Counted from the first letter of the stretch, positions 49,734 through 58,631 are shown. The stretch is 64,000 bases of DNA from an uncultured Fusicatenibacter sp. (GCA_902493585.1 CABUPZ010000006.1:4204-68203), one strand, 5' to 3'. Program-made: numbers and translations. The notes: generated from the sequence alone by a model not told the origin.

Positions 49734-51009
49734 GGATCTCTTTTCCGGTAAACTCTTCCGGCATTGTCTTCTTGCTGAAAAGCCAAAGACATACGGCTAT
49801 TACCAGTATACCACTTATTGTAAAGAAAACAGCAATGGAAATGAATCCAACCACGGCAGAAACAAGTGCAGACGCCACCGGAACAGCTACGGCACTTGCG
49901 CTTCCCATCAGGCCGCTCAAGCGTGTCAGGTAACGTTTGTCACATTTTTGAATGACAGAAGCGTTCGCAAACGTATTCAGCAGTGCCACACCCATGCCAA
50001 CCAAAAAGGTAAGCATTCCTTCTGCAAACAGCACGCCTGCCGGAGATGCGATCCATGTTCCGATGGCTACTGTTCCAAGATAAAGCGCTCCTATCATCAG
50101 GCTGCTTCCCAAAAGAATTTTCTGTTTCGGCACATACTTGACGATCTTCGGATACAGGAGTGCGCCTGCGATCATTCCCAAACTCAAAGACACGCCGACT
50201 ACGGACAAAATCTGCTCACCGCCGTGAAGCACCTCTTTTGCCATAGCGGCCTCCAGACAATTATAAGGCACCAGCAATGCATTCAGCATCACTCCAAGGA
50301 GGATCAAATATCGCATGGTGTCGCTTTCTTTTACCACTTCCACGCCATCGCCCAGGTCATGAAACAGTTTTCTGACAGAAAACGGTTCACTGTCCTGTTT
50401 TTTCGTCTCTTTTGTCTTCATGCAGGACAGCAGTACCGCCGAGATCATAAAGGTAAGCACATCGACCAGTACCGCTCCGGCATTGCCAAGCGTACCGATG
50501 ATCAGCGCTCCGGCACCCAGTCCCACCAACTCTGCCGCGCTGCTGCATCCGGACTGGTAGGAAACAGCCTCATTATACTGTTCTTTGTCAACGATTATCG
50601 GGAGGATGCTGCCGCCCGCCGGCTGACGAAAAGCTTCAACCGTGGAAATGAGCAACGTAAAGATCACCATTTCCACAGGGGTCGGCAGTCCGGTAAGCAG
50701 CCGGAACAAAAGATATCCTACCAACAGTGCCCGCAGGAGGTCAGAGACCACCATAACATTTTTCTTTTTTCTCCGTTCAAGCAGTGCGCCTGCCACCGGC
50801 TGCAGAAATACGGTTGGCAGCCGGTTTGCGGCAAAGACCAAAGCACTGAACGCAGCGCTCCCGGTAAGAGAATAGGTCAGCCATGTAAACACGATGGAAT
50901 CTACGGAATCCCCAAATCGGTTGACGGTATTTGCCAAGACCAGCAATACATAATTTTTGTTTTGAAAAATCCTCTGTTTTTCTGCCTGGCTCAAATTATT
51001 GTTAGACAT
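49714..51009 (-). CDS. Major facilitator superfamily transporter
   Basis: A 431-residue exporter-type MFS protein with about 12 membrane helices. FGDSVDSIVFTWLTYSLTGS near the start, the cytosolic loop LERRKKKNVMVVSDLLRALL (motif A-like) and QPVAGALLERRKK fit the MFS_3/enterobactin-exporter-like group, often drug or metabolite efflux. The ATG follows AGGAGGTATAATAA. It has a near-consensus promoter framed by inverted repeats and is followed by the ArsR-type regulator, a plausible self-regulating pair. Confidence 0.88.
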   Translation of the reverse strand: MSNNNLSQAEKQRIFQNKNYVLLVLANTVNRFGDSVDSIVFTWLTYSLTGSAAFSALVFAANRLPTVFLQPVAGALLERRKKKNVMVVSDLLRALLVGYLLFRLLTGLPTPVEMVIFTLLISTVEAFRQPAGGSILPIIVDKEQYNEAVSYQSGCSSAAELVGLGAGALIIGTLGNAGAVLVDVLTFMISAVLLSCMKTKETKKQDSEPFSVRKLFHDLGDGVEVVKESDTMRYLILLGVMLNALLVPYNCLEAAMAKEVLHGGEQILSVVGVSLSLGMIAGALLYPKIVKYVPKQKILLGSSLMIGALYLGTVAIGTWIASPAGVLFAEGMLTFLVGMGVALLNTFANASVIQKCDKRYLTRLSGLMGSASAVAVPVASALVSAVVGFISIAVFFTISGILVIAVCLWLFSKKTMPEEFTGKEIRNCSEV

Positions 51010-51022
51010 TTATTATACCTCC

Positions 51023-51111
51023 TGTTAGATTTTTTTCTAACAATAATTATAGCACAAGTTTAGTGTTTGTCAATCAATACATTAGATATTTATCTAATAT
51101 TAATATCTAAC
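51023..51111 (-). promoter_or_regulatory. Promoter of the MFS gene with two inverted-repeat operators
   Basis: On the minus strand a perfect TTGACA and a perfect TATAAT are 16 bases apart (51046-51073). An inverted repeat ATTAGATA-TT-TATCTAAT (51081-51098) lies just upstream of the -35, with another half (TATCTAAC) beyond it. TGTTAGA-N6-TCTAACA (51023-51042) lies just downstream of the -10. The two share TTAGA/TCTAA half-sites, so the same repressor probably binds both. Confidence 0.75.
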
Positions 51112-51200
51112 ATCAAAGATCTTCTGCATTCACACAAATGGCTTTTTCGAAGTCTCAGACTCCGGACGAAAGATTTCAAGCACGCTCCGCCCTTTGATAA

Positions 51201-51254
51201 AATAAAAAATACAGTAAAAATATATCTTCTTTTCCTCAGATATATCTTTACTGT
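51201..51254 (-). terminator. Terminator of murA
   Basis: On the minus strand TACAGTAAAGATATATCT pairs with AGATATATTTTTACTGTA (near perfect), then TTTTTT. Confidence 0.85.
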
Positions 51255-51283
51255 ACTCTGTAAGTTTCAGCAGCCGCAGCGGC

Positions 51284-52576
51284 TTACCCGATCTGCAGCT
51301 TGAATTTCTGGATTTCACGTTCACTGGAAACTTTCTGGATTTCAGCTCCAAGTCCTCTCAGTTTCCCTTCGAAATCTTCATAGCCTCTCTGGATATAAAT
51401 AATGTCATCTACAATAGTAATTCCTTCTGCCGCCAGCCCGGCGATAACCAGTGCGGCTCCGGCTCTCAGATCCGGTGCGGATACGCGGGCTCCGGTGAGT
51501 CCTTCCACGCCGTCGATGATTGCTGTGTTTCCTTCTACTTTGATGCTCGCTCCCATACGGGTCAGTTCGTCTGCATATTTAAACCGGTTTTCAAAGATAC
51601 TCTCGGTCACAATGCTGGTTCCGTTTGCCAGCGCCAGCGTTACCGCGATCTGCGGCTGCATATCCGTAGGATAGCCCGGATATGGCTGGGTTTTCACGTG
51701 AGTACGACCGAGTCTTCTGCTTGCGCTCACCCGTATCGCATCGTCAAACTCTTCCACGTCACATCCGATTTCTTCCAACTTTGCTGTGGTTGCTTCCAGA
51801 TGTTTCGGGATTACGTTTTTCACCAGTACGTCGCCCTTAGTAGCCGCTGCAGCAAACATATAGGTGCCTGCTTCTATCATGTCCGGCACCACAGAATAAC
51901 TGGTGCTGTGCAGGGTATCCACGCCCTTGATCCGGATCACATCGGTTCCTGCTCCCTTGATATTGGCTCCCATGCTGTTCAGGAAGTTGGCGACATCCAC
52001 GACGTGCGGTTCTTTCGCTACGTTCTCAATGATCGTATTTCCCTTCGCCATGGCCGCTGCCATCATGATATTGATCGTCGCTCCGACAGACACCACATCC
52101 AGGAAGATGTGTGCGCCGCGAAGTTCCGATGCGGATGCGATGATCGCGCCATGCTTGATCTCCACCTTTGCTCCCAGCGCACGGAATCCCTTGATATGCT
52201 GGTCGATCGGACGGCTTCCGATGTTGCATCCTCCCGGAAGAGGCACTTCCGCTTTCTTATATTTTCCAAGAAGTGCTCCCAGCAGATAATAGGACGCCCG
52301 GATCTTCTTGATATATTCGTAATCTACACTTAAATCGCCAATGGTAGACGCATTGATGCGCACCGTATGACGGTCCGTTCTCTCAATCGTAGCTCCGATC
52401 TCAGCGATTGCTTCAAGAAGCACATTGATATCACTGACATCCGGAAGGTTTTCAATCACAACTGTTTCATCTGTCATGATCGCTGCTGTAAGGATTGCAA
52501 GCGCCGCGTTCTTTGCTCCCCCAATCTCCACTTCGCCTACAAGAGGATTTCCTCCTCTGATGACATATTGTTCCAT
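51284..52576 (-). CDS. murA: UDP-N-acetylglucosamine 1-carboxyvinyltransferase
   Basis: A 430-residue enzyme that starts peptidoglycan synthesis by adding enolpyruvate to UDP-GlcNAc. GGAKNAALAILTAAIM, then PLPGGCNIGSRPIDQHI with the catalytic Cys near residue 115, and GYPTDMQPQ are typical. That cysteine is the target of fosfomycin, so the enzyme should be sensitive. The ATG at 52576 is preceded by GAGGTGG; the upstream GTG is too close. It lies behind a predicted promoter and a small leader ORF. Confidence 0.97.
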   Translation of the reverse strand: MEQYVIRGGNPLVGEVEIGGAKNAALAILTAAIMTDETVVIENLPDVSDINVLLEAIAEIGATIERTDRHTVRINASTIGDLSVDYEYIKKIRASYYLLGALLGKYKKAEVPLPGGCNIGSRPIDQHIKGFRALGAKVEIKHGAIIASASELRGAHIFLDVVSVGATINIMMAAAMAKGNTIIENVAKEPHVVDVANFLNSMGANIKGAGTDVIRIKGVDTLHSTSYSVVPDMIEAGTYMFAAAATKGDVLVKNVIPKHLEATTAKLEEIGCDVEEFDDAIRVSASRRLGRTHVKTQPYPGYPTDMQPQIAVTLALANGTSIVTESIFENRFKYADELTRMGASIKVEGNTAIIDGVEGLTGARVSAPDLRAGAALVIAGLAAEGITIVDDIIYIQRGYEDFEGKLRGLGAEIQKVSSEREIQKFKLQIG

Positions 52577-52600
52577 TAAGTCCACCTCATGATTTTCTTT

Positions 52601-52801
52601 TCATACTTCCGCCTGCCGCGGAAACTCAATTCCCTTATTTATCTTTCTCTCATCACTGTCCGCTCTGGGATTCTTCATCGATTTTGTCAACTCTGTCTTC
52701 TCAATTCCAATAAAATTTCCCACTCCCCATACCGGAACAGTCCGCTGCTGCATAACCAGCAGCACGTCTCGTATGTTTCTTCTGTATAAACGGTCTTCCA
52801 T
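52601..52801 (-). CDS. Possible small leader protein upstream of murA
   Basis: A 66-residue frame (MEDRLYRRNIRDVLLVMQQR start) begins 35 bases after the predicted -10 of the murA transcript and ends 24 bases before the murA start. GGAGG lies 11 bases upstream, inside a perfect hairpin that could hide it. I do not recognise a family. It could be a real small protein or only leader DNA. Confidence 0.4.
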   Translation of the reverse strand: MEDRLYRRNIRDVLLVMQQRTVPVWGVGNFIGIEKTELTKSMKNPRADSDERKINKGIEFPRQAEV

Positions 52802-52805
52802 TGAG

Positions 52806-52829
52806 AAGAGTTCCTCCAACGGAACTCTT
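52806..52829 (-). promoter_or_regulatory. 5'-end hairpin of the murA transcript
   Basis: AAGAGTTCC-GTTGGA-GGAACTCTT is a perfect nine-base stem at the expected transcript start. It includes the GGAGG of the small ORF and may stabilise the RNA or mask that site. Confidence 0.6.
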
Positions 52830-52835
52830 TGCTTT

Positions 52836-52864
52836 ATCTTAACTCAATTCTAATACTTTGTAAA
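52836..52864 (-). promoter_or_regulatory. Predicted sigma-A promoter of the murA transcript
   Basis: On the minus strand TTTACA and TAAGAT are 17 bases apart. Confidence 0.6.
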
Positions 52865-52928
52865 TAAAATTTAAGATTTTGGCCACACTTTCCCTGAGAA
52901 TCGGCCGCCGTATCTTCTGAATATTCTG

Positions 52929-53432
52929 TTACATATTCAGTTCATCCCGAATTGCCTGCAAAGTCTCTTCAATGCCTCTGTTTTTCTCACTAATTGTAAG
53001 ATCCGCATACGTTTCATACAGGCGGGTTCTCTCCTCATACAGATCCTTCAGTGTCTGTCCCTCTTTCAGGACCACACCACGGCCTTTCAGATTCCCCAGT
53101 CTTTTTGCCAGATCCTCGTAGGACAGTTTCAGATATACGATGGTTCCGATTTCCTGAAAGTGCTTCATTGCCTCTATACCATAGATTACACTGCCACCCG
53201 GCGCAATGACACACCTTTTTACATCCAATCCTGCATTTACTTCATTTTCTATTTCTACAAAGCGTTCTCTGCCCTCTTTTTCAATGATTTCAGAGAGCAG
53301 ACAGCCCTCCCTTGCCTGGATCAGCAGATCCGTATCTACAAATTCATATCCAATGGCCTTTGCCAGAACGACACCGATACTGCTTTTTCCTGCTCCCGGC
53401 ATCCCGATCAGAATGATGTTTTCTTTCTTCAT
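52929..53432 (-). CDS. aroK: Shikimate kinase
   Basis: A 167-residue P-loop kinase that phosphorylates shikimate in the aromatic amino-acid pathway. Walker A GMPGAGKSSIG, the shikimate-binding DTDLLIQAREG and GGSVIYG, and the lid region RLGNLKGRGVVL are recognised. I chose the ATG at 53432 (MKKENIILIG). A longer frame to 53504 would run through a perfect terminator, so it is not a real N-terminus. It stands alone, not with other aro genes. Confidence 0.9.
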   Translation of the reverse strand: MKKENIILIGMPGAGKSSIGVVLAKAIGYEFVDTDLLIQAREGCLLSEIIEKEGRERFVEIENEVNAGLDVKRCVIAPGGSVIYGIEAMKHFQEIGTIVYLKLSYEDLAKRLGNLKGRGVVLKEGQTLKDLYEERTRLYETYADLTISEKNRGIEETLQAIRDELNM

Positions 53433-53458
53433 GATTTGATGCAACCTTTCCGATACAG

Positions 53459-53487
53459 AAAAACGGGGCTGCCAACTGGCAACCCCG
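53459..53487 (-). terminator. Terminator of gdhA
   Basis: On the minus strand CGGGGTTGCC pairs with GGCAGCCCCG across AGTT (one G-T pair), followed by TTTTT. It lies between gdhA and aroK. Confidence 0.85.
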
Positions 53488-53511
53488 CCTGGCTGTCTTT
53501 TCATTCGTACT

Positions 53512-53547
53512 GTAACAGTTCATCCAACTGACCTGGCTGAACTGTTT
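53512..53547. repeat. Dispersed palindrome copy f (long loop)
   Basis: AACAGTTCA and TGAACTGTT arms around a longer loop (TCCAACTGACCTGGC), after gdhA. Confidence 0.5.
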
Positions 53548-53608
53548 CTTCATAGTTCAAATTTAACAGCAACAGTATAACATTATTTTTTCTTTTGCGC
53601 AACCTTTA

Positions 53609-54943
53609 TCAGCAGACACCCTGCGCCAGCATTGCGTCTACCACTTTTTCAAATCCTGTAATGTTTGCACCCATCACATAATCGCCTTCATGTCCATAGC
53701 GTTTTGCAGCCTCGTCCATGTTGTGTGTGATGTTGATCATGATGTTCTGCAGTTTCGCATCCACTTCCTCAAAGGTCCAGCTCAGACGCTCGGAGTTCTG
53801 AGACATTTCCAGAGCGGAGGTCGCCACACCGCCTGCATTTGCGGCTTTTCCAGGAGCGAAGATCACCTTGTTCTCCTGCAGATATTTGGTTGCTTCCAGA
53901 GTGGTCGGCATGTTTGCTCCCTCGCAGACTGCTGTCACACCGTTTGCAACCAGCGCTTTCGCGTCTTCCAGATCCAGCTCATTCTGAGTTGCACATGGCA
54001 GGGCAAGATCCGCTTTCACGGTCCATACGCCTTTTCCTTCATGATACTCAGAATTCGGACGATATTTCTTATACTCGGTCAGACGCGCGCGGTTTACTTC
54101 TTTGATCTCCTTCAGCGCTGCCAGGTCGATTCCTTCCGGATCATATACCCATCCGTTAGAGTCAGAACAGGTCAGAACCTTTACGCCCAGCTGCTGAGCC
54201 TTCTCGATGGCATAGATCGCTACGTTTCCGGAACCGGAAACAACCGCTGTCTTTCCTGCAATATCAATTCCGTTCAGTTTCAGAAGCTCCTGTGTCAGAT
54301 ACAGCAGACCGTATCCGGTAGCTTCCGTTCTCGCCAGAGAACCACCGTAGCTCAGACCTTTTCCGGTCAGAACGCCTTCATATACGCCGCGGATTCTCTT
54401 GTACTGTCCGAACATATATCCAATCTCTCTTGCGCCTGTTCCGATGTCGCCTGCAGGTACATCGGTATCTGCGCCGATATATTTGCACAGTTCTGTCATA
54501 AAACTCTGGCAGAAGGCCATGATCTCACGATCTGATTTTCCCTTCGGATCAAAGTCAGAACCACCCTTGCCCCCGCCGATCGGCAGGCCTGTCAGGGAGT
54601 TTTTGAAAATCTGCTCAAATCCCAGGAACTTAATGATACCAAGGTTAACGGACGGATGCAGACGCAGACCTCCTTTATAAGGTCCGATCGCACTGTTGAA
54701 CTGTACACGGTATCCGGTATTTACCCGAACCTGTCCCTTGTCATCTACCCACGGCACGCGGAACTTAAACTGACGTTCCGGCTCAACCAGACGCTCCAGA
54801 AGAGCTTCTTTTCTGTACTTTTCTTCGTTCTTGTCGATTACCGGACGCAGAGATTCCAGAACCTCTCTGACTGCCTGATGAAATTCCGGTTCTGCCGGGT
54901 TTTTCTCGATCACTGACGCAATGACCTCATCTACATATGACAT
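53609..54943 (-). CDS. gdhA: NADP-type glutamate dehydrogenase
   Basis: A 444-residue hexameric enzyme that joins ammonium and 2-oxoglutarate to form glutamate. The catalytic block GLPIGGGKGGSDFDPKGKSD, PAGDIGTGAREIGYMFGQY, and dinucleotide-binding AVVSGSGNVAIYAIEKAQQ are intact. The length matches the NADP-specific clostridial form. The ATG at 54943 lies eight bases after AGGAGG; the frame's earlier ATG has that site inside its own codons. It has its own promoter and terminator. Confidence 0.96.
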   Translation of the reverse strand: MSYVDEVIASVIEKNPAEPEFHQAVREVLESLRPVIDKNEEKYRKEALLERLVEPERQFKFRVPWVDDKGQVRVNTGYRVQFNSAIGPYKGGLRLHPSVNLGIIKFLGFEQIFKNSLTGLPIGGGKGGSDFDPKGKSDREIMAFCQSFMTELCKYIGADTDVPAGDIGTGAREIGYMFGQYKRIRGVYEGVLTGKGLSYGGSLARTEATGYGLLYLTQELLKLNGIDIAGKTAVVSGSGNVAIYAIEKAQQLGVKVLTCSDSNGWVYDPEGIDLAALKEIKEVNRARLTEYKKYRPNSEYHEGKGVWTVKADLALPCATQNELDLEDAKALVANGVTAVCEGANMPTTLEATKYLQENKVIFAPGKAANAGGVATSALEMSQNSERLSWTFEEVDAKLQNIMINITHNMDEAAKRYGHEGDYVMGANITGFEKVVDAMLAQGVC

Positions 54944-55013
54944 TACTGTTTCCTCCTTATTCATACTTTCAACGCAGTCCCTTACCAGTCCGGAACCCCG
55001 TTGTTCGTCGACT

Positions 55014-55043
55014 ATTATAGCATAAAATATCCGGAAACTGCAA
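55014..55043 (-). promoter_or_regulatory. Predicted sigma-A promoter of gdhA
   Basis: On the minus strand TTGCAG and TATAAT are 18 bases apart, with a TG just upstream of the -10 (extended type). Confidence 0.65.
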
Positions 55044-55134
55044 GATAATACAAGAAAACTTTCACTTTTTTATAAATTTATACGGATTTTCCGCTGGTAA
55101 TTGCATGTTCAGGGTGATAGTTCTCCCAAATTTT

Positions 55135-55824
55135 TTATCTTCGCTTCACACTTTTATTTCTTTTACCGGATTTTGGAACGTTTTTCCGGGGTGTTCTGTT
55201 TTTTCTGTCCGATTCCCGGTTTCTTCTGCTCTCTTTTTCTGCGTGCGCCTTTTCAGCCGGCGGATTCTTTCTGACAGAATACCCGAATTTTCCCACATAT
55301 TCACCCAGGGAAAAATATTCTCCATGGGAATAGGCGATCAGTCCCGTCTCATTCAGATGGAATTTTCCATTCTGATCCAGACAGTCTTCATCCACATCCA
55401 CGCCGACCACCTCTGCGAGAAACATATCGTGGCTTCCCAGCTTGATGATCTGCGTCACCCTGCACTCTATATTCACAGGGCTTTCCTTGATTCCCGGTGC
55501 ATGGATTTTCTGTGACGGACTGGGCGTCAGCTTCATTTCCGCAAATTTATCCACACTTCTTCCGGAACGCACCCCACAGTAATCGGTGGCTTTCGCCAGT
55601 TCAGCCGTCGTCAGATTGATGACAAATTCCCCGGTTTCCTTGATGATATCGTAGGAATACCGCTCCGGCCGTATGGAGATCGACACCATCGCCGGATCGG
55701 AACATACCGTCCCGACCCATGCCAGTGTAATAATATTCGGCTTCTCATTTTCTCTCTGGCAGCTTACCATCACTGCCGGCAGGGGATACAGCATATTCCC
55801 CGGTTTCCAAAACTGTTTTCCCAT
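55135..55824 (-). CDS. Flavin reductase/flavoredoxin-like protein
   Basis: The 229-residue FMN-binding split-barrel protein has the flavoredoxin pattern: PGNMLYPLPAVMVSCQ, PNIITLAWVGTVCSDPAM, ISIRPERYSYDII and EFVINLTTAELAKATDYCGV. About 185 residues are the family domain. The last 40 are a very basic tail (HAEKESRRNRESDRKNRTPR) that is not part of the domain. It lies 19 bases after the pyrophosphatase gene, probably in one transcript. Electron transfer to an unknown partner is the family expectation. Confidence 0.87.
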   Translation of the reverse strand: MGKQFWKPGNMLYPLPAVMVSCQRENEKPNIITLAWVGTVCSDPAMVSISIRPERYSYDIIKETGEFVINLTTAELAKATDYCGVRSGRSVDKFAEMKLTPSPSQKIHAPGIKESPVNIECRVTQIIKLGSHDMFLAEVVGVDVDEDCLDQNGKFHLNETGLIAYSHGEYFSLGEYVGKFGYSVRKNPPAEKAHAEKESRRNRESDRKNRTPRKNVPKSGKRNKSVKRR

Positions 55825-55843
55825 TCTTTCCTCCCGGTGACTT

Positions 55844-57493
55844 TTACTGATTCTGCAGCGCCATCATAAACGCCGGAATCAGCTGTTTCTTTCTGGAGAC
55901 CACGCCTTTGAGGCGGCAGCTTTCCTCCGGTACGTCCTTTTCGAAAGCCCTTGCGATCAGTTCCTTTGCACCAGGACCGTAATACAGCAGCTCGGTGGAT
56001 TCCTCGATGATATTGGTCAGCATAAAGAATACCATCTGCATTCCATGTTTTCCGCACTCGCTCTGCATATTCGGCAGAAGATTTGCCTTGATTTCTTCCA
56101 GCTCTTTGGCGTCCATAGAATTAATCTGTCCGACGCCAAACGTCACGTCATCGATAATAAATTTCTTGAAATCCTGATGGAAGATCTCCGCCGGTGTCTT
56201 ATCCTTCAGATTGCTTCCGGCCCGGAACATCTCAGCCGCAAACTCCGGAATATCAGTCCCGGCAATCTTTGCCAGGCTCTCCGCAGCCGCCTGATCTACC
56301 GCCGTACAGGTCGGAGAACGGAACATCAGCGTGTCGGAAATGATTGCCGCACAGAGAAGGCCCGCAATATCCGGCGCGATCTCCAGCTGCCGTTCCTGAT
56401 AGATCTGGTACAGGATCGTCGCGGTGCAGCCCACCGGCTGGTTCCGGAAATAGACCGGAGCCATGGTCTGCAAAGATCCCAGTCTGTGATGGTCGATGAT
56501 CTCCAGAATCTCCGCCTGATCCACATTGTCCACCGCCTGCGATTTCTCATTATGATCCACAAGGATCAGCCGCTTCCTGCTGCCTCCGATCAGGTTCCGG
56601 CGGGAAATGGTTCCCACGTATTTTCCCTTTTTATCCAGCACCGGAAAGTCTCGATGGCGCTGCGTCTTCATCACCTCTTTGATCTCATCCAGAAAATCTT
56701 CTGTGGAAAATGTGATCAGATTTTCTTTTTTCATCAGATACTTGATGGGAATACTCTGATTGATCAGCCGTGCAATGGTATACGTATCATGGGGCGTGCT
56801 GATGATCACACAGCTTTTCTCCTCCGCCAGTTTCTGTATCGTCCTGGAAACTTTCGCGCCCAGGCCCACAATAATGCAGCTTGCATCCATCTCAATGGCA
56901 CAGAGCTGATCCTCCGCCCGGTTTCCCAGGATCACCAGGTCGTCTTTCTCGATATACTCCTCCATCATATCCGGATGGAAAGTTCCGATCACAACCTTCC
57001 CCTTGACAAAATATCCGTGCTCGTTGCCCACAAGCACCGTTCCGTCCAGTGTCTCCGCAATGCTTCTGTACTGCGTTCTCGCGGTAGACATAACCCTGCT
57101 GTCGTAAGCATCCATATAGGATTCCGCGATATCGCTGACCGTGATCAGTCCCTGCAGTGTATTGTTCTCAGAAGTGATCGGAAGCGTCACCACGTTATTG
57201 TTATTCATCAGTTCCCATGCCTTCTTTACAGAAATCGAACCGCGCACTCCCGGCACTTCATGGATCTCAATTTCCTTCACCTGGGTTCCCGCGTTGGGCA
57301 GATATCCCGGCGCACGCACATGAAAACGCCGGAGTACATACTCTGTTTCCTCATTGATCTGTCCCGCCCTTTTTGCCACATAACTGCCTTTTTCCGAACG
57401 GTTCTTAATATCCGCATAGGCAATTGCGGAACAGATAGAATCCGTATCCGGATTTTTGTGTCCGATTACATATATTTTTGAACTTGCTTTCAT
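55844..57493 (-). CDS. Manganese-dependent inorganic pyrophosphatase with CBS and DRTGG domains
   Basis: A 549-residue family II pyrophosphatase. The start VIGHKNPDTDSICSAIAYA and DHHRLGS are its metal-binding motifs, and the DHHA2 part is at the C-terminus. In between (about 70-300) lie two CBS domains and a DRTGG domain, which in this family bind AMP/ADP or diadenosine polyphosphates and tune activity to cell energy. The ATG at 57493 lies seven bases after AGGAGG; frames upstream are without a site. It hydrolyses the pyrophosphate formed in synthesis. Confidence 0.93.
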   Translation of the reverse strand: MKASSKIYVIGHKNPDTDSICSAIAYADIKNRSEKGSYVAKRAGQINEETEYVLRRFHVRAPGYLPNAGTQVKEIEIHEVPGVRGSISVKKAWELMNNNNVVTLPITSENNTLQGLITVSDIAESYMDAYDSRVMSTARTQYRSIAETLDGTVLVGNEHGYFVKGKVVIGTFHPDMMEEYIEKDDLVILGNRAEDQLCAIEMDASCIIVGLGAKVSRTIQKLAEEKSCVIISTPHDTYTIARLINQSIPIKYLMKKENLITFSTEDFLDEIKEVMKTQRHRDFPVLDKKGKYVGTISRRNLIGGSRKRLILVDHNEKSQAVDNVDQAEILEIIDHHRLGSLQTMAPVYFRNQPVGCTATILYQIYQERQLEIAPDIAGLLCAAIISDTLMFRSPTCTAVDQAAAESLAKIAGTDIPEFAAEMFRAGSNLKDKTPAEIFHQDFKKFIIDDVTFGVGQINSMDAKELEEIKANLLPNMQSECGKHGMQMVFFMLTNIIEESTELLYYGPGAKELIARAFEKDVPEESCRLKGVVSRKKQLIPAFMMALQNQ

Positions 57494-57584
57494 CAACTTT
57501 CCTCCTTGTAAAAGCAGGTTTTTTCCTCTCTTTATCCACATCTTATCATCATTTCCGGTGATGGTCAAAGAAAAAGTTTCTGTC

Positions 57585-57613
57585 TTGCTCCGTTTTTTCT
57601 GCTGTGGTATGAT
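57585..57613 (+). promoter_or_regulatory. Predicted sigma-A promoter of the S1-domain gene
   Basis: TTGCTC and TATGAT are 17 bases apart, about 100 bases before the translation start. Confidence 0.6.
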
Positions 57614-57617
57614 AGGG

Positions 57618-57680
57618 CTAGTATAAGCCGTGATAAATACCTCACCGAAACAGTAAGGTATTTATCGTGTCTTACACTAG
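57618..57680 (+). promoter_or_regulatory. Large leader hairpin before the S1-domain gene
   Basis: The 5' leader forms a long stem: CTAGT-TAAG-GATAAATACCT on one side and AGGTATTTATC-CTTA-ACTAG on the other, with small internal loops. No T-run follows, so it is not a normal terminator. It ends about 10 bases before the start of the ribosome-site region and may act as an RNA control element. Confidence 0.55.
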
Positions 57681-57710
57681 TCAAAATGAAAAATGGGAGA
57701 GGTGTTTTAC

Positions 57711-58625
57711 ATGTCTGATGAAAAAATGACCATGGACGACTATTCCGCCGAACTGGAAGCGTCGTTCAAAAAGATTGAGGAGGGGGATATCCTTACAGGA
57801 ACTGTGATCGCTGTGGACGAGACAGAAGTGACCGTGGATCTCCGCTATTATGCCGAAGGAATCATCAAGGCGGAGGATTACAGCCATGAACCCGGATTTT
57901 CTCTGAAAAATGAGGTGCATGTTGGAGATGAAGTACAGGCAACCGTGATCCACACCGACGACGGTCACGGAAATATCCTGCTCTCCAAAGTGGAGGCCAA
58001 CGACGTGCTGGCATGGGAAAAGCTGAAACAGTACAAAGAGGAAGGGACTGTTCTTGACGTCACCGTGAAAGGCATCGTCAATGCCGGAGTGATCGCTTAT
58101 GTGGAAGGCATCCGCGGATTCCTTCCCGCTTCCAAACTTTCTCTGTCCTATGTGGAAGACCTGAACGTCTACCTGAATCAGCCCCTCCAGGTACAGGTAT
58201 TCGATCTTGATGAAGAAAAGAAACGTCTGATCCTCTCTGCACGGGAACTGCTCCGTGCAAAGGCCGAGGAAGAGAAAAAAGCTAAAATCTCCAATGTAGA
58301 GGTCGGACTGGTGACCGAAGGAACCGTGGAAAGCCTTCAGCCTTACGGCGCATTCGTCAATCTGGGGGACGGAATCTCCGGTCTGGTACATGTTTCCCAG
58401 ATCAGCGAAAAGCGGATCAAACATCCGTCCGCTGTTCTGAAGGTCGGCGATAAAGTAAAAGTAAAAGTCATCGCCATCAAAGACGGAAAACTCAGTCTTT
58501 CCATGAAAGCGCTGAATGATGTGGCAGCGGAAGAAATCCATGAGGAAACCATCGAACTTCCGGAATCAGAAGAACTGACCACAACCCTCGGTTCTCTGTT
58601 TGCCAATATCAAACTGGATCAATAA
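57711..58625 (+). CDS. S1 RNA-binding domain protein (ribosomal protein S1-like, three repeats)
   Basis: A 304-residue protein with three S1 repeats: about 22-95 (GDILTGTVIAVDETEVTVDL), about 107-180 (GTVLDVTVKGIVNAGVIAYV), and about 198-268 (TEGTVESLQPYGAFVNLGDG, then GLVHVSQISEK). The third is the most canonical. Short S1 proteins like this replace classical S1 in many Firmicutes and help mRNA binding. The ATG at 57711 follows GAGAGGTG by seven bases; an in-frame ATG six codons earlier has no site. A structured leader precedes it. Confidence 0.92.
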   Translation: MSDEKMTMDDYSAELEASFKKIEEGDILTGTVIAVDETEVTVDLRYYAEGIIKAEDYSHEPGFSLKNEVHVGDEVQATVIHTDDGHGNILLSKVEANDVLAWEKLKQYKEEGTVLDVTVKGIVNAGVIAYVEGIRGFLPASKLSLSYVEDLNVYLNQPLQVQVFDLDEEKKRLILSARELLRAKAEEEKKAKISNVEVGLVTEGTVESLQPYGAFVNLGDGISGLVHVSQISEKRIKHPSAVLKVGDKVKVKVIAIKDGKLSLSMKALNDVAAEEIHEETIELPESEELTTTLGSLFANIKLDQ

Positions 58626-58631
58626 AAAACA

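Noticed and set aside
53433..53504. Longer N-terminus for shikimate kinase
   Set aside because: The extra codons run through a near-perfect terminator hairpin, so this is intergenic DNA.
56045..57481. 478-codon plus-strand frame opposite the pyrophosphatase gene
   Set aside because: It mirrors the well-conserved pyrophosphatase and shows no family features.
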